Origin: Pantoea rodasii | Lineage (GTDB): Bacteria; Pseudomonadota; Gammaproteobacteria; Enterobacterales; Enterobacteriaceae | Reading direction: 5' to 3' | Length of the DNA stretch: 64,000 bases | NCBI RefSeq assembly: GCF_002095465.1 | Contig: NZ_MLFP01000018.1 | Location: forward strand, 37,495-101,494 | In this document: one piece after another, positions 19,404 to 29,202 of the stretch | How the letters are laid out: every line of letters begins with the position of its first letter | Position numbering within the stretch: position 1 is the first letter of the stretch | Made by a program: the position numbers and the translations under genes | The notes under the pieces: model-generated | Database searches by the model: none | What the model was told of the DNA's origin: nothing | What the model saw: the letters and a program-made list of their open reading frames with translations, nothing else

Positions 19404-19575
19404 GGTTATTTTTTTCAACCATTGGTTTTATCATATTTTTTTATCGCCTGCTGTTTTTTCAAGAAAGACCGCCACAACATTGGCTTTTTTCTGTTTAATT
19501 TTCAGGAAATAGATCATCATTGATCAGGGCCTGAGCGGCCTACCATGAAGGATTAATTGAGGTCAAAACGTTGTG

Positions 19576-20688
19576 ATGAAAAGCCTGCAACGCGGTATGG
19601 ATCTACCGCAACTGCTGTTCTCGTTGATGTTCATTCTGATCATGATCATCGCCTGTCTGTGGGTGGTACAGCCCTTTATTCTGGGCTTTGCCTGGGCCAG
19701 CATGGTGGTGATTGCGACCTGGCCATTAATGATCCGTTTGCAGCATCTGCTGTGGGGGCGACGATCGCTGGCGGTGATCGCCATGACCATACTGTTACTG
19801 CTGTTGTTCATTATCCCGATTGCCCTGTTAGTGAGTAGCCTGATCGATAACAGCGCGCCGGTGATTGCCTGGGCAACGCAACGTCATCTGGTTTTCCCGG
19901 ATTTTGTCTGGCTGCGTGAAATTCCGTATGTCGGCAACAAAACCTACTCCAGCTATCACAAAATGGTCGATGGCGGTGGTACGGCGATTTTGAACCAGCT
20001 GCAACCTTATATTGGCCGCACCACCGGCTTCTTTGTGGCGCAGGCCGGCCACTTTGGCCGCTTTATGATCCACCTCGCCGTGATGCTGCTGTTCAGCGTG
20101 CTGCTCTACTGGCGCGGTGAGCAGGTCGGACAAGGCATTCGCCACTTCGCCTATCGCATGGCCGGACGCCGTGGTGATGCGGCCGTGCTGCTGGCAGGTC
20201 AGGCGATTCGTGCCGTGGCGTTGGGCGTGGTGGTGACGGCACTGGTGCAAGGTGTGCTGGGCGGTGTGGGCCTGGCGATTTCCGGTATCCCTTATGCCAC
20301 CTTACTCACCGTCCTGATGATTCTGACGTGCCTGGTGCAGCTTGGGCCGTTGGTGGTGCTGGTTCCGGCCATCATCTGGCTTTACTGGAGTGGGGATACC
20401 ACCTGGGGCACGATATTACTGGTGTGGAGTTGCGTGGTCGGCACCCTCGATAGCGTGCTGCGTCCGATGTTGATTCGTATGGGTGCCGACCTGCCGATGA
20501 TTCTGATTCTTTCCGGCGTAATCGGAGGATTGATTGCCTTCGGCATGATTGGGTTGTTTATCGGCCCGGTGGTGTTGGCGGTATCCTATCGTCTGGTTTC
20601 TGTATGGATGCATGAAGCGCCCGCGCCAGACGATGACCCGCAAACCGCCATCGAAGCGTTAGCCGAGCATGAGGAAGAACAGCCGTAA
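19576..20688 (+). CDS. ydiK: AI-2E family inner-membrane protein YdiK
   Basis: Predicted transporter of the AI-2E/PerM family; substrate not established. 370 residues with about eight hydrophobic segments. The conserved ACLWVVQPFILGFAWAS is near the start, and LLYWRGEQVGQGIRHFA and GADLPMILILSGVIGGLIAFG come later; the tail is acidic (EHEEEQP). ATG at 19576 is preferred to the GTG one codon upstream because it aligns with the E. coli start; GAGG lies upstream. It is divergent from ydiJ across a PurR-like site. Confidence 0.92.
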   Translation: MKSLQRGMDLPQLLFSLMFILIMIIACLWVVQPFILGFAWASMVVIATWPLMIRLQHLLWGRRSLAVIAMTILLLLLFIIPIALLVSSLIDNSAPVIAWATQRHLVFPDFVWLREIPYVGNKTYSSYHKMVDGGGTAILNQLQPYIGRTTGFFVAQAGHFGRFMIHLAVMLLFSVLLYWRGEQVGQGIRHFAYRMAGRRGDAAVLLAGQAIRAVALGVVVTALVQGVLGGVGLAISGIPYATLLTVLMILTCLVQLGPLVVLVPAIIWLYWSGDTTWGTILLVWSCVVGTLDSVLRPMLIRMGADLPMILILSGVIGGLIAFGMIGLFIGPVVLAVSYRLVSVWMHEAPAPDDDPQTAIEALAEHEEEQP

Positions 20689-20954
20689 GCGACTGCACTA
20701 AACCCAGCGGTGTAGCGATAAGCACCGCTTCCCTTCTTGTCTCGCCATTTGCCTTACTCACGGCGGTTAATGCTTGTTAATCGCCGCCACATAATTGCCT
20801 GCAACATTTCATTTTTTTCATAAGCGATTTTTAAGAAAAAACGCAGATTTAGCCGCTTTAGGTGGATTTCGCTAACGGAATGATTATTTTTCGCACTGAA
20901 TCATCAGGCGCAACCGTTAAAAAAGCGCAGAAAAGATTATCAGCTTTAAACTAA
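20689..20954 (+). other. ydiK–rprA intergenic region
   Basis: Includes a weak ydiK terminator candidate (AGCGGTG/CACCGCT arms at 20706–20729, pyrimidine-rich tail). The rest is AT-rich, and I see no gene in it. Confidence 0.45.
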
Positions 20955-20968
20955 TAAGAGGATTCTTA
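20955..20968 (+). promoter_or_regulatory. RcsB box of rprA
   Basis: TAAGAGGATTCTTA matches the Rcs box (TAAGAATATTCCTA) with three mismatches. It abuts the expected −35, and TAACAT at 20992–20997 is a suitable −10. This is the E. coli rprA promoter plan. Confidence 0.7.
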
Positions 20969-21003
20969 AAGACGCCAGCAGGCCTGATGAATAACATGAA
21001 TCC

Positions 21004-21110
21004 TAAGTTTGAGATCAAACCACTGATTTTTAAACAACCTTTTTCCCCTGAGTAAAGTGAAGAATTGCTGTGTGTAGTCTTTGCCCATCCCCTGTGATGG
21101 GCTTTTTTTT
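21004..21110 (+). ncRNA. rprA: Small RNA RprA
   Basis: Hfq-dependent sRNA of the Rcs stress response that in E. coli activates rpoS translation. The 3' half, from CCCCTGAGT through GAATTGCTGTGTGTAGTC to TTTGCCCATC, is nearly identical to E. coli RprA. The terminator is GCCCATC/GATGGGC plus eight T. The 5' half, which pairs with the rpoS leader in E. coli, has diverged; it can form GTTTGA/TCAAAC (21007–21020). The 5' end is estimated from the −10 element and the E. coli length of about 106 bases. It sits downstream of ydiK, as in E. coli. Confidence 0.88.
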
Positions 21111-21124
21111 GCATTTTTTATGCA

Positions 21125-21152
21125 TAAAGAAAAGGCCAGCAGCGCTGGCCTT
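21125..21152 (-). terminator. Rho-independent terminator of ppsA
   Basis: On the minus strand AAGGCCAGC, a three-base loop, GCTGGCCTT, then a T-rich tail. Confidence 0.85.
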
Positions 21153-21210
21153 AATAATTTCAGTAGGAACGCTTCAGATTTAGCCCGAAAGCGTCCTAAT
21201 TGATACCTGA

Positions 21211-23597
21211 TTACTGCTTAGCAGCAGCCAATTCCGCCAGATTTATCCAGGTTTGCACCACGGTATCCGGGTTCAATGACAGGCTATCAATGCCCTGCTC
21301 CATTAGCCACGCGGCGAAGTCTTCGTGGTCTGAAGGACCCTGACCACAAATGCCAACGTATTTGCCCTGTTTCTTCGCGGCCTGAATCGACATCGAGAGC
21401 AGCGCCTTCACGGCCTCGTTGCGCTCATCAAACAGTGCAGAGACCACGCCAGAATCGCGATCCAGACCCAGCGCCAACTGGGTCATGTCATTTGAGCCAA
21501 TGGAGAAGCCATCAAAGTGCTGCAGGAACTGTTCAGCCAGCAAGGCGTTGGATGGGATCTCACACATCATGATCACCTTCAGACCGTTCTCACCGCGCTT
21601 CAAGCCCTGCTTGCCAAGTTCTTCCATCACTGCCGCGGCCTGATCGACGGTACGCACGAACGGAATCATAATCTCGACGTTGGTCAGACCCATTTCATTA
21701 CGCACGCGTTTCACGGCTTCACACTCCAGCGCAAAGCAATCGCGGAAGCTGTCTGCGACATAGCGCCCAGCCCCACGGAAGCCCAGCATCGGGTTCTCTT
21801 CTTCCGGCTCGTAACGCTCGCCGCCCACCAGGTTGGCGTATTCGTTCGATTTAAAATCAGAGAGACGCACAATCACACGCTTTGGTGAGAACGCGGCACC
21901 CAATGTGGCAATCCCTTCGGTCAGACGGGCGATGTAGAATTCAACCGGATCATCGAAGCCTTTCATCATCTGGCGGATCTGCTGCTGCAGCTCAGGCGTT
22001 TGCTGATCAAATTCCAGCAGCGCTTTCGGATGCACGCCAATCATACGGTTGATGATGAACTCCAGACGCGCCAGACCCACGCCTTCATTTGGCAGACAGG
22101 CGAAGTCGAAGGCACGATCCGGATTACCGACGTTCATCATGATTTTCAGCGGCAGATCCGGCATGGTATCGACCTGCGAACTGGTGACTTCAAAGTCCAG
22201 CAGATCGTGATAAACATAACCGGTATCGCCTTCAGCACAGGAAACCGTGACCTTGTGGCCATCTCTCAGGTGATCGGTAGCATCACCACAGCCCACGACG
22301 GCAGGAATACCCAGCTCACGCGCGATAATCGCCGCATGGCAGGTTCGACCGCCGCGATTGGTAACAATCGCAGAGGCTTTCTTCATGATCGGTTCCCAAT
22401 CCGGGTCGGTCATGTCCGTGACCAGCACGTCACCTTTCTCGATGCGATGCATTTCGCTGATGTCGTGAATCACCTTCACTTCACCGGCGCCAATGCGATG
22501 GCCAATCGCACGGCCTTCGACCAACACCTTGCCTTTACCTTGCAGGGTATAACGTTCCATCACCTGGCCGTTAGAGCGCACGGTTTCCGGGCGCGCCTGC
22601 ACAATAAACAGTTTGCCGGTGTGACCATCTTTGGCCCATTCGATATCCATCGGGCGCTGATAGTGCTGCTCAATCAGAACGGCCTGACGCGCCAATGCCT
22701 GCACTTCGTCATCGGTCAGGCTAAAGCGATCGCGCTGTTCCTGATCGACGTCTTCGATGCGCACCTGCTCACCGTGTTCCTGCGAGTCGGCATACACCAT
22801 ACGAATTTTTTGGAGCCCATGGTGCGGCGCACGATGGCCGGACGATTGGCTGCCAGCGTCGGCTTGTGCACGTAGAACTCATCGGGGTTCACCGCGCCCT
22901 GCACCACCATTTCACCAAGACCGAACGCCGAGGTGATGAAGACCACCTGGTCGAAACCGGATTCGGTATCAATAGTGAACATCACGCCTGAAGACGCGAG
23001 ATCGGATCGCACCATGCGCTGGATACCGGCAGACAGAGCCACACCGCGATGGTCGTAGCCCTGATGCACACGGTAGGAAATGGCGCGATCGTTAAATAAG
23101 GAAGCGTAAACGTGCTTCACGGCCACCAGCACCGCATCGAAACCCTGCACGTTAAGGAAGGTCTCCTGCTGCCCCGCGAATGAGGCATCAGGCATGTCCT
23201 CAGCGGTGGCCGATGAGCGCACCGCAAAGGAGGCGTCGGCATCATCAGAGGAGAGCTGCTCGTAAGCCGTGCGAATCGCCTCTTCCAGCTCGGGCAGGAA
23301 TGGCGTATCGACGACCCATTGACGAATTTGTTTACCGGCTTTTGCCAGCTCTTCAACATCATCAATATCCGTTTTGTCCAGCAAATCATAAATGCGCTGG
23401 TTCAGTCCGCTTTGATCGAGAAACAGATTAAAGGCGTAAGATGTCGTCGCAAAACCGTTAGGAACGGAGACGCCCAGTGACGACAAGTTAGTAATCATTT
23501 CTCCCAGGGAGGCATTCTTGCCACCCACCCGATCAACATCATGCATGCCAAGCTGGTTGTACCAGAGCACTAGCGACTGTTGGTCTTGATTGGACAT
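21211..23597 (-). CDS. ppsA: Phosphoenolpyruvate synthase (one frameshift in this sequence)
   Basis: Makes PEP from pyruvate and ATP for gluconeogenesis. Domains: N-terminal ATP-grasp PPDK_N ([30 protein letters not shown]), central phosphohistidine domain ([21 protein letters not shown], with the phosphorylated His), and C-terminal PEP-binding TIM barrel ([21 protein letters not shown]). The frame breaks in six T on the plus strand at 22806–22811: one more base turns MGSKKFVW into MGSKKIRMVYA and restores about 795 residues (E. coli 792). It is divergent from its regulator ppsR. Confidence 0.95.
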
Positions 23598-23691
23598 TGA
23601 GATTATCCTTCATTTAAATGATTGGAGCACATGGAACATTTTGCTATTCGCCAAAACAGCCTGGCACAATCAATTAATAAAGACTAAGTGT

Positions 23692-23703
23692 TGAATCGTT
23701 AAA
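23692..23703 (-). promoter_or_regulatory. Cra-like site upstream of ppsA
   Basis: TGAATCGTTAAA keeps the left half of the Cra consensus TGAATCGTTTCA. It lies about 95 bases before the ppsA start; Cra activates ppsA in E. coli from upstream. Confidence 0.5.
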
Positions 23704-23966
23704 GCAGAAAAAGAAACGCAAAATCGGATTAGTACCTGTGATGATTAGAGTTGCGCAACAGGCTTATTAAGCGCTAACAAACTGCCACAACGATATTTTT
23801 CCCCTTTTCAGAGAGTTAGCCATTGCTTTTTGTTGCGCAACGGATTCAGACTTAATTTTATTTTCATCATGAAAATTGCGGGGAAATAGCACTTTTCAAA
23901 ACAGCATTTCAACTAATATTGCTCATCAGAAGATTGGATAGATCGCAGATTGCCGCCACGATATGG

Positions 23967-24000
23967 ATATTTCATTTTATTTTTAATTAAAATGAAATAT
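23967..24000. repeat. Perfect 13-bp inverted repeat upstream of ppsR
   Basis: ATATTTCATTTTA and TAAAATGAAATAT flank an 8-base T/A loop, ending 47 bases before the ppsR start. It is too AT-rich for a terminator. It is a candidate operator or leader hairpin. Confidence 0.7.
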
Positions 24001-24047
24001 AGGCAATGACATTGTTACACAAAAGTAAATGAGAGGATTTTTCGCCT

Positions 24048-24875
24048 ATGAGCACTGAGCGCAGTGTGTTCTACATATCTGATGGCACCGCGATTACCGC
24101 CGAAGTTCTCGGGCACGCCGTGTTGTCGCAGTTTCCCGTGATGACCAACAGCGTCACCCTGCCTTTTGTGGAAAACGTCCAGCGAGCACAGGCAGTTAAA
24201 GCGCAGATCAATGCCCTTTACCAGCAGAGTGGCGTGCGTCCGATTGTGTTCTTTTCGATCGTGACGCCCGATGTGCGTGAAATCATTCTGGAAAGCGAAG
24301 GGTTTTGTCAGGATATCGTGCAAGCGCTGGTGGGTCCGCTGCAAAGCGAGCTTGGCGTATCGTCAATGCCGGTGGCACACCGCACCCACGGCCTGACCGC
24401 CAGCAATCTCGGCAAATATGATGCCCGTATAGCGGCGATCGATTATACGCTAGCGCACGATGACGGCATCTCGCTGCGGGGTCTGGAAGATGCGCAGGTC
24501 ATTTTGCTGGGCGTGTCGCGCTGCGGCAAGACACCGACCAGTCTTTATTTGGCGATGCAGTTTGGCGTGCGCGCGGCAAACTATCCGTTTATCGCCGATG
24601 ATATGGATAACCTGAAATTGCCTCCGGCGTTACGTGCTCATCAGCATAAGCTGTTCGGGTTAACCATCGATCCTGAACGTCTGGCAGCGATTCGTAAGGA
24701 GCGCGCAGAAAATACCCGTTATGCCTCAATGCGTCAGTGCCGCCTGGAAGTGGGCGAGGTAGAAGCCCTGTTCCGCACGCATCAGATTCGTTACCTCAAC
24801 AGTACCAACTATTCGGTCGAGGAGATTGCCACCAAAATCCTCGACATTATGGGGCTGCGCCGCAGCATGTATTGA
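24048..24875 (+). CDS. ppsR: PEP synthase regulatory protein PpsR (kinase/pyrophosphorylase)
   Basis: Bifunctional enzyme that inactivates PEP synthase by ADP-dependent phosphorylation of a threonine and reactivates it by phosphate-dependent pyrophosphorolysis (DUF299 family). 275 residues. Conserved features are [12 protein letters not shown] near the start and the P-loop-like [15 protein letters not shown] in the middle (near residue 155), with [11 protein letters not shown] and the C-terminal [14 protein letters not shown]. It is divergent from its substrate gene ppsA. Confidence 0.96.
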   Translation: MSTERSVFYISDGTAITAEVLGHAVLSQFPVMTNSVTLPFVENVQRAQAVKAQINALYQQSGVRPIVFFSIVTPDVREIILESEGFCQDIVQALVGPLQSELGVSSMPVAHRTHGLTASNLGKYDARIAAIDYTLAHDDGISLRGLEDAQVILLGVSRCGKTPTSLYLAMQFGVRAANYPFIADDMDNLKLPPALRAHQHKLFGLTIDPERLAAIRKERAENTRYASMRQCRLEVGEVEALFRTHQIRYLNSTNYSVEEIATKILDIMGLRRSMY

Positions 24876-24882
24876 TTTACAG

Positions 24883-24910
24883 GCCAGGCCGTAAAGCCTG
24901 GCTTCCGTCT
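24883..24910 (+). terminator. Hairpin after ppsR
   Basis: GCCAGGC/GCCTGGC stem with a six-base loop and a pyrimidine-rich tail. Confidence 0.45.
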
Positions 24911-24938
24911 TGTTTCACTCACCTTTCTTTTTAGCGGG

Positions 24939-24966
24939 TTGAATTCGCGGCTTATTGGTTTATTGT
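24939..24966 (+). promoter_or_regulatory. Candidate promoter of aroH
   Basis: TTGAAT, a 16-base spacer, then TATTGT, about 58 bases before the ATG. No TrpR operator (CTAG-type dyad) is seen around it. Confidence 0.5.
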
Positions 24967-25023
24967 GACCACCATCACTTCCCGGTATTTCACCGTCGCG
25001 AAGAACAGATTTTGAGAATCCCA

Positions 25024-26070
25024 ATGAACAAGACTGATGAACTGCGTACTGCGCGCATCGGCAGCTTGCTAACGCCCGCTGCGCTTGCGCAAGAACACCC
25101 ACTTTCGGCAGACGTTGCTGCCACTGTTACTGCAGCGCGCCAGCGTATTGCACGCATTTTAACCGGTAAAGACCCACGACTGCTGGTCATTATCGGTCCG
25201 TGCTCGCTGCACGATCCCAAAGCCGCACTGGAATATGCTGAACGCCTCAACGTTTTACGAGTGCGTTACCAGGATCGCCTGGAAATTGTGATGCGTGCCT
25301 ACTTCGAGAAACCGCGCACCGTTGTCGGTTGGAAAGGATTGATTTCCGATCCGGATCTTGATGGCAGCTTCGATGTTAATCGCGGTATCGCCATCGCTCG
25401 CAAGCTGCTGCTGGATATCAATGCTATCGGCATGCCCACCGCCACCGAATTCCTTGATATGGTGATCGGCCAGTTTATTGCCGACCTGATCAGCTGGGGC
25501 GCGATTGGTGCACGCACCACCGAAAGCCAGATTCATCGCGAAATGGCCTCAGCGCTTTCGTGTCCGGTTGGATTCAAAAACGGCACCGACGGCAATGTGC
25601 AAATCGCGGTAGATGCGATTCGCGCCTCACGCGTCAGCCATATGTTCCTGTCACCGGACAAACACGGTCAGATGACCATCTATCAAACCAGCGGTAATCC
25701 GCACGGTCATGTGATCCTGCGCGGTGGTCGTCAACCTAATTACCACGCCGAAGATGTGGCAGCCGCTGCCGCCAACCTGCGGGACTTCAATTTACCGGAA
25801 CAGTTGATCATCGACTTTAGCCACGGTAACTGCCTGAAACAGCATCGTCGCCAGCGCGACGTCGCAGAAGACGTCGCGGCACAAATTCGTGGTGGATCGC
25901 GTGCAGTTGCAGGCGTGATGATTGAGAGTTTCTTACAGGAAGGGAATCAGAAAGTGGTGAGCGGCGAGCCGTTGAACTACGGTCAGTCCATTACCGATCC
26001 GTGCCTGAGCTGGGAACACAGCGAAGAAGTGTTAGAGAAACTGGCTGCCGCGATCGACAGCCGTTTCTGA
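25024..26070 (+). CDS. aroH: DAHP synthase, AroH type
   Basis: 3-Deoxy-D-arabino-heptulosonate-7-phosphate synthase: condenses PEP and erythrose-4-phosphate, the first step of the shikimate pathway. 348 residues from MNKTDELRTARIG, the E. coli AroH length and start; the frame is open for 23 codons upstream, but no ribosome-binding site supports a longer form. Type I blocks IIGPCSLHDP, YFEKPRTVVGWKGLISDP, GARTTESQIHREMAS, GFKNGTDG and FSHGNCLKQHRRQ are present. The isozyme call rests on position (ppsR–aroH–selO) and length. Tryptophan feedback is inferred from the family. Confidence 0.92.
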   Translation: MNKTDELRTARIGSLLTPAALAQEHPLSADVAATVTAARQRIARILTGKDPRLLVIIGPCSLHDPKAALEYAERLNVLRVRYQDRLEIVMRAYFEKPRTVVGWKGLISDPDLDGSFDVNRGIAIARKLLLDINAIGMPTATEFLDMVIGQFIADLISWGAIGARTTESQIHREMASALSCPVGFKNGTDGNVQIAVDAIRASRVSHMFLSPDKHGQMTIYQTSGNPHGHVILRGGRQPNYHAEDVAAAAANLRDFNLPEQLIIDFSHGNCLKQHRRQRDVAEDVAAQIRGGSRAVAGVMIESFLQEGNQKVVSGEPLNYGQSITDPCLSWEHSEEVLEKLAAAIDSRF

Positions 26071-26075
26071 ACCGA

Positions 26076-27515
26076 TTAGCTGGAGCAGCTCACCTCCAGC
26101 GTTTTGCCCCACTCTGGTGGCCGCTGGCGCAGTTCGGCGCTGACGGCCGCATCATCAAATGGCTGCTGTAAGGCCACATGCAATCGCTGCAGCGCGGCAG
26201 TTTCACCCTGCTCAACCTCTTCAATCACCTGCTGTGCCAGATAATTGCGCAATACCAGCGCGGGGTTGGCCGCCCTCATAATCCTCTGCCGTTGATCATC
26301 GCTGGCCTCATCCTGCAGCAGGCGCTGACGATAGCGCTCATACCAACCATCAAATGCCGCACGGTCGATAAACTCATCACGCAATGGTGAGCGGATTTGC
26401 TGTTGCTGCGTCTCGCTCAATAAACGGAAGGTCAGCGTATAATCGCTGCGCTCTTGCGTCATCAGAGATAACAGTTCGGTCAGTAAGCTGTTGTCATTTG
26501 CGTCGGCCGTTAGCAGCCCCAGTTTGGCGCGCATCTTCTCGCCCCAAACGCGCATCAGCTCTGTTTCATAATGACTGAGTGCCTGCTTGAGCTGGTCTGT
26601 GCTCATCAACCCTGACAAAGCGTGCGCCAAACGGTTGAGATTCCACAACCCAATCATCGGCTGATTCTCAAACGAATAACGCCCCTGATAATCGCTGTGA
26701 TTGCAGATGAACCCGGGTTGGTAATCATCGAGGAAACCATACGGACCATAATCCAGCGTCAGTCCGAGGATCGACATGTTGTCAGTGTTCATCACGCCAT
26801 GCGCAAAGCCTACGCTCTGCCATTGGGCGATCAGGCTGGCGGTACGCTTTACAATATCGGTGAACCACAGCACATAGCGGTCAGCGTCATCGATCAATTG
26901 CGGCCAGTGATGACGAATGGCGTAATCCGCCAACTGCCGGACTTTTTCCTGCTCGCCGCCATAGTAAAAGTGTTCAAAGTGACCAAAACGCAGATGACTT
27001 TCGGCAATGCGCATCAACATCGCACCGCGTTCCTGCGTTTCGCGCAGCACCGGTTCATCACCAATGGCCAATGCCAGCGCGCGCGTGGTGGGAATACCGA
27101 GATGATGCAGCGCTTCTGAAGCCAGGAACTCACGTACGCTGGAGCGAATGACGGCGCGGCCATCCCCCATGCGCGAGTATGGCGTCAATCCAGCCCCCTT
27201 AAGATGCCAGTCGAGTTTGCGCCCGCTCTCCAACTGCTGTTCGCCCAGCAGGATGCCGCGGCCATCACCCAGTTGCCCGGCCCACACGCCAAACTGGTGT
27301 CCGCTGTAAACCTGCGCCAGTGGTGCCATGCCCGGCAGTAACTCACGACCACTCCAGACACCGTGTCCCTCACCGTCGAACAGTGCTGAATCCAGCTTCA
27401 TCTCCGCTGCCAGCGGCGCGTTATGGTACAACAGGCGTCCACCCGCCAGCGGCGTTGGGGCCAGCGCGGTGTAAAATCCCGGCAATTCTTGCTGCCAGCT
27501 ATTAATAAATCGCAT
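26076..27515 (-). CDS. selO: Protein adenylyltransferase SelO
   Basis: Pseudokinase that transfers AMP from ATP to Ser/Thr/Tyr side chains of proteins (YdiU; a redox-linked AMPylase). The start at 27515 ([12 protein letters not shown]) follows GGAG and gives 479 residues (E. coli 478). Hallmarks: [23 protein letters not shown] (nucleotide-binding region near residues 75–97), [35 protein letters not shown] and [12 protein letters not shown]. The C-terminal SCSS with the regulatory cysteine is kept. It is convergent with aroH, five bases apart. Confidence 0.95.
   Translation of the reverse strand: MRFINSWQQELPGFYTALAPTPLAGGRLLYHNAPLAAEMKLDSALFDGEGHGVWSGRELLPGMAPLAQVYSGHQFGVWAGQLGDGRGILLGEQQLESGRKLDWHLKGAGLTPYSRMGDGRAVIRSSVREFLASEALHHLGIPTTRALALAIGDEPVLRETQERGAMLMRIAESHLRFGHFEHFYYGGEQEKVRQLADYAIRHHWPQLIDDADRYVLWFTDIVKRTASLIAQWQSVGFAHGVMNTDNMSILGLTLDYGPYGFLDDYQPGFICNHSDYQGRYSFENQPMIGLWNLNRLAHALSGLMSTDQLKQALSHYETELMRVWGEKMRAKLGLLTADANDNSLLTELLSLMTQERSDYTLTFRLLSETQQQQIRSPLRDEFIDRAAFDGWYERYRQRLLQDEASDDQRQRIMRAANPALVLRNYLAQQVIEEVEQGETAALQRLHVALQQPFDDAAVSAELRQRPPEWGKTLEVSCSS
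26079..26105 (+). terminator. Candidate aroH terminator inside the selO 3' end
   Basis: GCTGGAG, 8-base loop, CTCCAGC, then GTTTTG. The stem is made of the codons for the C-terminal EVSCSS of selO read on the other strand. Confidence 0.45.
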
Positions 27516-27614
27516 CAACACTCCAGGAGGTGCCCAGGCTTCTGGCACCTACATTGCGTATGAACAGTAGCGACCAGTGTAACGCCGACCCGGTATGGAT
27601 GACAGATGAAAGGA

Positions 27615-28358
27615 TTACTGCTGTGAAGGGGTATGCAGAGTCACATCAGGATAAATAAGATCGCCTAACCGTTCCGCTTTCACCACCGGGAACAGGCTGC
27701 CTTGCAAATGCGCACCGTTTAGCGTGCTGACTTTTTCCAGCATCAGATTATCGTCAACGCCACAAATAATCAGCTGGTCGGCATAATCGGAGAAATTATC
27801 CACCACCGTTTGCATAAAAGGCGTAAAGGATGCCCGTTTCGCCAGCGCCTGAATAAAGGTTTTATCCATTTTTAACACGCTGAACAGATTATCGTAAACC
27901 GCCGTTGCGGGTGCTTTTCCCGCACCAAATTGAGAAAGCGATAAACGAAATTCCTGCTGCAATGCCGCTAACAGTGGCTGTGTTTTACCGCGTGCTAATT
28001 GCGGGAATGTCTCGTTAATATCGAGAATTATAAAAGGAAGTTGTTTAAATTTCCTTAACAGAAATTCACTCTCTAGCAGCGTTAACGCCATGGAATCATC
28101 AATACGAACCAAAGCGGTAATTTGATGTAGCTCAAAAAAGTCGCGGTACTTTTCCAGCAAAGAAAGCTGCCCCTGCATTAAACGTAATTGCTGAGCATCG
28201 TCCAATTGCGGCAACAGCAAATCCTGCGGCAGCGTAATGGGAGCGCTGTCGTGGACGAATTGCGTCACCAGCTCGACCGCAGTCAGCTGGCCCGCCAGTG
28301 TATAAACTGGATAGAACCAGGTTTCCGACTGATAGTCGGCAGATAAATGGACTTTCAT
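27615..28358 (-). CDS. ydiV: EAL-like anti-flagellar regulator YdiV
   Basis: Degenerate EAL-domain protein. In Salmonella and E. coli YdiV/RflP binds FlhD to block FlhD4C2 and deliver it to ClpXP. 247 residues from MKVHLSADYQ (the start chosen by alignment; no clear ribosome-binding site). The position between selO and nlpC and motifs such as VELVTQF (in place of catalytic EAL), ILDINETFPQL and LSQFGAGKAPATAVYDNLF match E. coli YdiV. It lacks the catalytic EAL glutamate and metal set, so c-di-GMP hydrolysis is not expected. Similarity is moderate. Confidence 0.82.
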   Translation of the reverse strand: MKVHLSADYQSETWFYPVYTLAGQLTAVELVTQFVHDSAPITLPQDLLLPQLDDAQQLRLMQGQLSLLEKYRDFFELHQITALVRIDDSMALTLLESEFLLRKFKQLPFIILDINETFPQLARGKTQPLLAALQQEFRLSLSQFGAGKAPATAVYDNLFSVLKMDKTFIQALAKRASFTPFMQTVVDNFSDYADQLIICGVDDNLMLEKVSTLNGAHLQGSLFPVVKAERLGDLIYPDVTLHTPSQQ

Positions 28359-28671
28359 TTTAACAGCCAGAAGCAGTGGCAATTGGCGCATCGTATATCA
28401 ATGAAAACGGCCAGGCAATAGGACCAAACGTTAGAAGAGACGCAATTTTATGCCTGATTAAACCGTTTTAAGCCATAAATAAAACTTAAGCCAAATAGCC
28501 GGGGTGGATATCCATAATCATTAAATAAATTCAGGCTTATTTTTAGTATTAAAACGCCCTCAGGTAAAGTGCCATTTTAAATGAGAGTTAACTATTTGCA
28601 GAAATTCAAAATTATTTAATCGGCTAAATCCATGGAGAATTGAGGGCATTGAATGCTGGTATGGTAATCTT
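28359..28671. other. ydiV–nlpC intergenic region
   Basis: 313 AT-rich bases. I see no gene, strong hairpin or clear promoter in it. Confidence 0.4.
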
Positions 28672-29133
28672 TTAGATGCGACGTGCTTGCCAAAATACTT
28701 TGCGCCAATAGACATTATCCAGCGAGGAGCGAATCACGCCCTGACTGGTGGACGCGTGGATAAAGGTGTTGTCTGTATCGTAGATACCAACATGCAGACC
28801 ATTTTCACCGCTTCCCGTCTTAAAGAACACCAGGTCGCCAGGCAGCAGATCGCGTTTATCGATGCGCGTTCCAATGCCGGTTTGATCAACGGTTGAACGT
28901 GGCAATTGCAAATCAAATTTATCGCGGAAGGTCAGATAGACAAAGCCGGAACAATCAACGCCACCGCGGCTTAATCCGCCATAACGATAGGGCGTGCCGC
29001 GCCAGCGACCTAACTGGTCGTTGAGCTGAGCAATAACGGTGATCGAATCAGAAAGGTGCCCATTAGGCGGCGGTGAGCGATGGCTGCTACAACCTGCCAA
29101 TAGCAATGCCAGAATAAAAACCATCAATCGCAT
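28672..29133 (-). CDS. nlpC: NlpC/P60 family lipoprotein peptidase
   Basis: Predicted D,L-endopeptidase of peptidoglycan stem peptides, lipid-anchored in the envelope. 153 residues (154 in E. coli). Lipobox LLAGC at 11–15; catalytic triad of the NlpC/P60 fold: C61 in VDCSGF, H114 in NGLHVG and H126 in FIHAS. It is downstream of btuD in the same direction with a 69-base gap, as in E. coli. Confidence 0.94.
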   Translation of the reverse strand: MRLMVFILALLLAGCSSHRSPPPNGHLSDSITVIAQLNDQLGRWRGTPYRYGGLSRGGVDCSGFVYLTFRDKFDLQLPRSTVDQTGIGTRIDKRDLLPGDLVFFKTGSGENGLHVGIYDTDNTFIHASTSQGVIRSSLDNVYWRKVFWQARRI

Positions 29134-29202
29134 CAGAATATTCCCTAAATCCGTCGCCCGGCTGACACTTTAGCGGCAAATCTGCTTCGCAGGCAACGAT
29201 AT

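Larger units (their letters stand above)
23598..24047. other. ppsA–ppsR divergent control region
   Basis: 450 bases without a gene, AT-rich, containing a Cra-like site and a long perfect inverted repeat, listed separately. Confidence 0.6.

Noticed and set aside
20917..21114. 65-codon frame antisense to RprA
   Set aside because: It covers the rprA promoter and terminator on the opposite strand; no ribosome-binding site or family resemblance.
22000..22875. 291-codon frame opposite ppsA
   Set aside because: Long antisense shadow of a conserved GC-rich gene; composition is typical of a mirror frame (His/Arg/Thr-rich).
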